A DNA stretch of 64,000 nucleotides from contig CAVZIL010000004.1 of the NCBI GenBank assembly GCA_963775505.1, forward strand, positions 1 to 64,000. Direction: 5' to 3'. The position numbers and the translations under genes are program-made. The notes beneath the pieces are model-generated. The model was not told the origin of the DNA and searched no databases. It saw only the letters and a list, made by a program, of their open reading frames with translations. How positions within the stretch are numbered: the stretch's first letter is position 1; every line of letters begins with the position of its first letter. The stretch comes from JAIBJN01 sp963775505. GTDB lineage: Bacteria; Actinomycetota; Thermoleophilia; Gaiellales; Gaiellaceae. This document shows, piece by piece, positions 60,058-64,000 of the stretch.

Positions 60058-62681
60058 ATGATTCCGGGCCGTGGCCCTGGAGACGCAGGCCTCGACGTCA
60101 TCCTCAGGGACGGGAGCACGCTCCGTCTTCGCCCGCCCGCTGCCGCGGACGGGCCTGGCGCTTCTCGCGCTCTTCCGGGGCCTCTCTCCCGAGAGCCTCC
60201 ATCTTCGGTTCCACGGGATTCCCGCGCTCACGCCGGGCCTGGTCGAGCGCGTCCTCGAGCCGGACTGGTCCGAGCGCGGCGCCCTGATCGGGACGCTTGC
60301 CGACGACGGCGGCGAGCGCGTGGTCGCGGTCGCGACCTACGACCGGCTGCGCGATCCGGCGAAGGCCGAGGTCGCCTTCGCGGTCGCGGACGACCTCCAG
60401 GGACGGGGCATCGGAACGCGCCTGCTCGAGCAGCTCGCCGCCCTGGCGGCCGCGCACGGCGTCGAGCGGTTCGTCGCCCTCGTCCTGCCCGAGAACGTCG
60501 CCATGCTGAGGGTGTTCGCGGACGCGGGCTTCGACGTCGCCCGGACGTTCGAGCGAGGGAGCGGTGGAGCTCGAGTTCGAGATCGCTGCCGGCGAGGCCT
60601 ACCGCGCTCGGGTCGACGAGCGCGACCACGCGGCGGTCGTCGCCTCCCTGCGGCCCTTCTTCGAGCCCAGGAGCCTGGCGGTGCTGGGCGCGTCGCCCCG
60701 ACCGGGATCGATCGGCGGCGAGCTCTTCCGCAATGTCGTCGACGGCGGCTACAACGGCCGCGCGTATCCGGTGAACCGGACCGGCGCGGAAGGTGGCCGG
60801 CGTCGCCGGGTACGCGGCGATCGAGGAGGTGCCCGAGCGAGTCGATCTCGCAGTCGTCTGCCTGCCTGCGGAGCTCGTTCTGGACGCGGCGGAGCGGACG
60901 CTCGCCCTGGGCGTGTCGGCGTTGTGCGTCATCTCCGCGGGCTTCGCCGAGCTCGGGCACGAGGGCGCAGCGCGGCAGGATCACCTGCTCTCGCTCGTCC
61001 GCGCGCATGGCGCCCGTCTGATCGGCCCGAACTGCCTCGGCATCGCCAGCGCGCGGCGCAAGCCTCAACGCGACCTTCGCGCCGTACGCCTTCCCTCCGG
61101 GCAACATCGGCTTCTCCTCGCAGAGCGGTGCGCTCGGCCTGGCGCTCCTCGAGCAGGCGAAAGCGCGCGGGCTCGGCTTCTCGGGCTTCGTCTCCGTCGG
61201 GAACAAGGCCGACGTCTCCTCGAACGACCTGCTCGAGTGGTGGGAGGACGACCCGTCGACCTCGGTCGTCCTCCTCTATCTGGAGTCCTTCGGCAACCCC
61301 AGGCGCTTCGGGCGGATCGCCCGTCGCGTCGCGCGGACGAAGCCGATCCTGGCGATGAAGAGCGGCGTCACGCACGCGGGCGCGCGCGCTGCCAGCTCGC
61401 ATACCGCCGCCCTGGCCGGGTCCGAGGCCGCGGTGTCCGCGCTGTTCCGCCAGGCCGGCGTCATCCGGTGCGGGACCTTCGAGGAGCTCGTCGACGTCGC
61501 CGCCCTCCTCTCGAGCAAGCCGCTTCCGCGCGGCCCCGGGGTCGCGATCCTGACCAACGCGGGCGGGCTCGGGATCCTGTGCGCGGACGCGTGCGACGCT
61601 GCCGGCCTGGAGCTGCCGGAGCTCTCGCCGGAGACCAGCGAGGGCCTGGCGGGCCTGCTCCCGCCGGAGGCGAGCACGGCGAATCCCGTGGACATGCTCG
61701 GGTCGGCCTCCGCGGAGCTCTACGAGGGCGCACTGCCGCTCCTCCTCGCCGACCCGGCCGTCGACTCCGTCGTCGCCATCTTCGTCCCGGCCGCGCGGGT
61801 CCTGCCGGAGGACGTCGCCGCTGCGATCTCCCGGGGAGCCGACGGCGCCGACAAGCCGGTGCTCCCGGTCGTGATGGCGGCGGAGCCGCGAGCCCGGCTC
61901 GTTCGCGTACCCGGAGTCGGCGGCCCGGGCGCTCGGGCGGGCCGTCGAGCGCGCTGCGTGGCTGCGTCGGCCCGCAGGCAGGGAGCTCGCTCCGGCGGGC
62001 GTCGACCGTCGCCGGGCGGCCGACGTGGTCGCCGCCGCTCTCCGGCGCTCGGACGACGTCTGGTTGGCACCGGGAGAGGTGAGGGAGGTGCTCCAGGCGT
62101 ACGGCGTCCGCCTGGCCGGCGAGCGCTCCGCGCAAGGTCCCGACGAGGCGGCAGCGGCCGCGCGCGAGCTCGGCTTTCCCGTCGCCGTCAAGACGGCCGA
62201 GGCGGGGGCGCACAAGACGGAGCGTGGAGGCGTCGCCCTCGACCTGTCGACGGCGGAGGAGGCGCGCGAAGCCGCAGAGCGGATCGGGGGCCCGGTGATC
62301 GTGCAGGAGATGGTCGCGGGCGGCGTCGAGCTTCTGGCCGGGGTCGTCCACGATCCTGTCTTCGGTCCTCTCGTCGCCTTCGGCCCCGGCGGGGTGCTGA
62401 CCGAGCTCATCGGCGAAGCTCGCTTCTGCCCGGTGCCGCTCTCCGACGTGGACGCGCGCGAGCTCGTCCATACCGGGAAGGCCGGCAAGCTCGTCGACGG
62501 GTTCCGGGGTCGAGCTCCCGCGGACATGGAGTCGCTCGTCGACCTCCTCGGTCGGCTCTCGCGCCTCGGCGAGGACCTGCCGGAGGTCGCCGAGCTCGAC
62601 CTCAACCCCGTCCTCGGCCTCGAGTCGGGCTACGTCGTCGTCGACGCGCGCATCCGTGCTCGGGTGCCGCGGCAGTCGTGA
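60058..62681 (+). CDS. GNAT + ADP-forming acyl-CoA synthetase fusion (five frameshifts)
   Basis: About 870 residues. Order: GNAT domain (LDVILRDGSTLRLRP; VADDLQGRGIGTRLLEQLA), CoA-binding domain (RSLAVLGASPRPGSIGGELF; LIGPNCLGIAS), succinyl-CoA-ligase-like domain with the phospho-His in AASSHTAALAGSEAAVSALF, and an ATP-grasp (FPVAVKTAEAGAHKTERGGV; DLNPVLGL). It resembles protein acetyltransferases built on an acetyl-CoA synthetase scaffold. Surplus single bases lie near 60155, 60560, 60790, 61055 and 61890; similarity is continuous across all. The start at 60058 is tentative. It is divergent from the APC-arcA operon. Confidence 0.85.
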
Positions 62682-62711
62682 GCCCGAAGACGTGGTGACC
62701 GGCCGGAAGCC

Positions 62712-62726
62712 TGCGGCTTTCCCGTA
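62712..62726 (+). promoter_or_regulatory. TGCGG-N5-CCGTA box before the tandem USP
   Basis: TGCGGCTTTCCCGTA, 63 bp before ATG 62790. The centre is CTTTC rather than A-rich, otherwise the box fits. CGCGGATTGC at 62744-62753 is a weak match to the downstream element. Confidence 0.45.
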
Positions 62727-62789
62727 CCGGCGCTCCGCGCTCGCGCGGATTGCAGCCGCCGCGACCGCCGCGAGGATGGAGTGAGTCCG

Positions 62790-63615
62790 ATGAGCCTGCC
62801 GCCCTCACCTCCGCCCGAGCCCCTCGTCGACGTCGAGCTCGGGCGCGACATCCTCCGCAGGATCCTCTGCGGCGTCGACTCGAGACCGGAGGGCGTGGAG
62901 GCGCTCCGACAGGCGAACCGGTTGCGGGAGCCCGGCGGGAGCGTCGACGTCGTCACGGCGCTCGAGCTTGCCTCGGCCGCCGAGGCCGGCTGGGGCGCGT
63001 CGGTCGCGGCCAACCAGCTCGAGCTGGAGGCTCAGGCCGCCGCGGACGCGGGACGGGTGGCCGTGCCCGACGCCCGCTGCCGCGTCGTTCAAGGACGCGC
63101 CGACCAGGTGCTGCTCGCCGAGGCCGAGAGCATCGGCGCGACTCTGCTCGCCGTGGGAACGCACGAGATCTCCCGGCCGGTCGGCATCGCCATCGGGAGC
63201 GTGGCGACGATGGCCCTGCACTCGGCGCCGTGCTCGGTGCTGATCGCCCGCCGGCGTCCGGCCGGCGAGCAGCTTCCGCGGAGGATCGTCGTCGGCGTCG
63301 ACGGGTCCGACGAATCCGTCACTGGCGGCAGCTGTGGCCTTCCGGCTCGGAGCGCGGTTCGAAGTCGAGGTCCTGCCGGTCGCCGCACGCGGGGGAAAGA
63401 GCTTCGACCTTGCCCGAGTGAACACGATCGCCACGGGCGTGTGGGTCGAGGAGGGCGCGCCGGTCGACGCGCTGGTTCGCGGCTCCGGGGAGGAGGATCT
63501 TCTCGTCGTCGGCAGCCGCGGCCTCCACGGCGCCCGTGCCCTCGGCAGCGTGAGCGAGCGCGTGGCCCACAAGGCGCCGTGCTCGGTGCTGGTCGTCAGG
63601 CCCCGGCCCTCGTGA
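62790..63615 (+). CDS. Tandem universal stress protein (one frameshift)
   Basis: About 274 residues with two USP domains. The first runs from ILRRILCGVDSRPEGVEAL to GTHEISRPVGIAIGSVATMA and APCSVLIARR. The second runs from RIVVGVDGSDESV to VVGSRGLHGARALGSVSERV and APCSVLVVRP. One surplus base near 63320 separates SDESV from AAVAFRLGARF. The first ATP loop deviates from G-x2-G-x9-G(S/T), so only the second domain may bind ATP. The stop overlaps the next start (GTGA). Confidence 0.85.
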
Positions 63616-64000
63616 GCAATCGCCTCCTCGCCATCGGCGTTCTCGCGGCGATCGGCGTCGGCGGCCTTCTCCACCTCGCTTCGGAGCCCGAAGCCGGGGA
63701 TGCGGTCTGGGGCCTGGCGACGGCGGTCGTCCTCGTCCCGCTCGCCTGGTCGGTCGGGAGGAGCCTGCTTCACAGGGACATCGGGGTCGACGCGATCGCG
63801 CTGGTCGCCATGGCGGCCTCGCTCGCCCTCGGCGAGTACCTCGCCGGAGCGGTCGTGGGCCTCATGCTCGCCGGCGGGAACGCGCTCGAGGACTACGCCG
63901 CCGGTCACGCCCGCCGAGAGCTGCGCTCGCTCGTCGCCCGGGCGCCGGTGAGCGCACAGCGGCGTATCGGCGATCTCGTCGAGGAGGTGCCCGTCGAGGA
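63612..64000 (+). CDS. P1-type heavy-metal ATPase, N-terminal part (runs off window)
   Basis: 129 codons visible from GTG 63612. Three to four hydrophobic helices (LLAIGVLAAIGVGGLLHLA; GLATAVVLVPLAWSVG; IALVAMAASLALGEYLAGAV), then the start of the actuator region ALEDYAAGHARRELRSLVAR and EEVPVE, typical of ZntA/CadA-like ATPases without an N-terminal metal-binding domain. The phosphorylation domain lies beyond the window. It is translationally coupled to the tandem USP, recalling DosR-regulon pairs of USPs with metal ATPases. Confidence 0.8.
   Translation, partial: MSNRLLAIGVLAAIGVGGLLHLASEPEAGDAVWGLATAVVLVPLAWSVGRSLLHRDIGVDAIALVAMAASLALGEYLAGAVVGLMLAGGNALEDYAAGHARRELRSLVARAPVSAQRRIGDLVEEVPVE

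Noticed and set aside
60071..61021. Separate stand-alone GNAT gene starting at GTG 60071
   Set aside because: The frame with LDVILRDGSTLRLRP starting at 60058 fits the family better, and the sequence continues into the acyl-CoA synthetase once surplus bases are removed.

Overview
The window is GC-rich (roughly 70%) bacterial chromosome with many GTG starts and tightly overlapping (ATGA/GTGA) gene pairs. Gene content fits a free-living aerobic to microaerobic actinobacterium. The closest feel is Thermoleophilia/Gaiellales: a short Pro/Glu-rich peptide beside a GWRAW-type protein, membrane-tailed ECF sigma factors, many universal stress proteins, and a tmk-holB-ricT operon. That taxonomic guess is inference from remembered family patterns. 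No rRNA, tRNA, CRISPR array or prophage was seen.

Layout. 1-6 kb: partial TetR regulator, B12-dependent ribonucleotide reductase, a GGDEF protein, an orphan RES-domain toxin and a GNAT. 6-10 kb: a two-component system divergent from an ABC exporter. 9.7-15.4 kb: an operon of flavoprotein, multicopper oxidase carrying two heavy-metal-binding domains, and a membrane protein, then a CoA-binding protein and a PolX/PHP protein. 15.4-22 kb: a MerR-adenylate cyclase, a reductase-like protein, a hydrolase, a large HEFGH protease and small lineage-type proteins. 22-28 kb: MFS efflux pump, secreted proteins and an 851-residue c-di-GMP protein. 28-35 kb: ECF sigma factor, oxidoreductase operon, HNH endonuclease, rhodanese, VKOR-DsbA and a USP. 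35-41.7 kb: aconitase, a winged-helix glycosylase-like protein, and a Cys-containing regulator divergent from a NirK-like copper protein. 42-47 kb: lone molybdenum hydroxylase subunit and hemE-hemH. 47-52 kb: epimerase and the tmk-holB-ricT-herA operon. 52-64 kb: a stress/anaerobiosis-looking block with an FtsX exporter, an APC permease-arginine deiminase-USP operon, a GNAT/ADP-forming acyl-CoA synthetase fusion, a tandem USP and the start of a P1-type ATPase.

Three structural signals stand out. (1) A palindrome, TGCGG-N5-CCGCA and close variants, sits in intergenic DNA in front of USPs, the NirK-like gene, the FtsX exporter and (more weakly) the acyl-CoA synthetase fusion. In the best copies it is followed 16-18 nt later by CCCGAT-type sequence. 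This looks like the operator of a stress/oxygen/NO regulon. (2) A roughly 166-bp element with imperfect terminal inverted repeats and internal hairpins occurs twice, in inverted orientation, 23 kb apart. (3) At least fourteen genes carry single-base frameshifts, nearly all one extra base, with coding similarity continuing unbroken on both sides. This is best read as uncorrected long-read sequencing error. Genes are therefore annotated across these joins as intact genes, not as pseudogenes.
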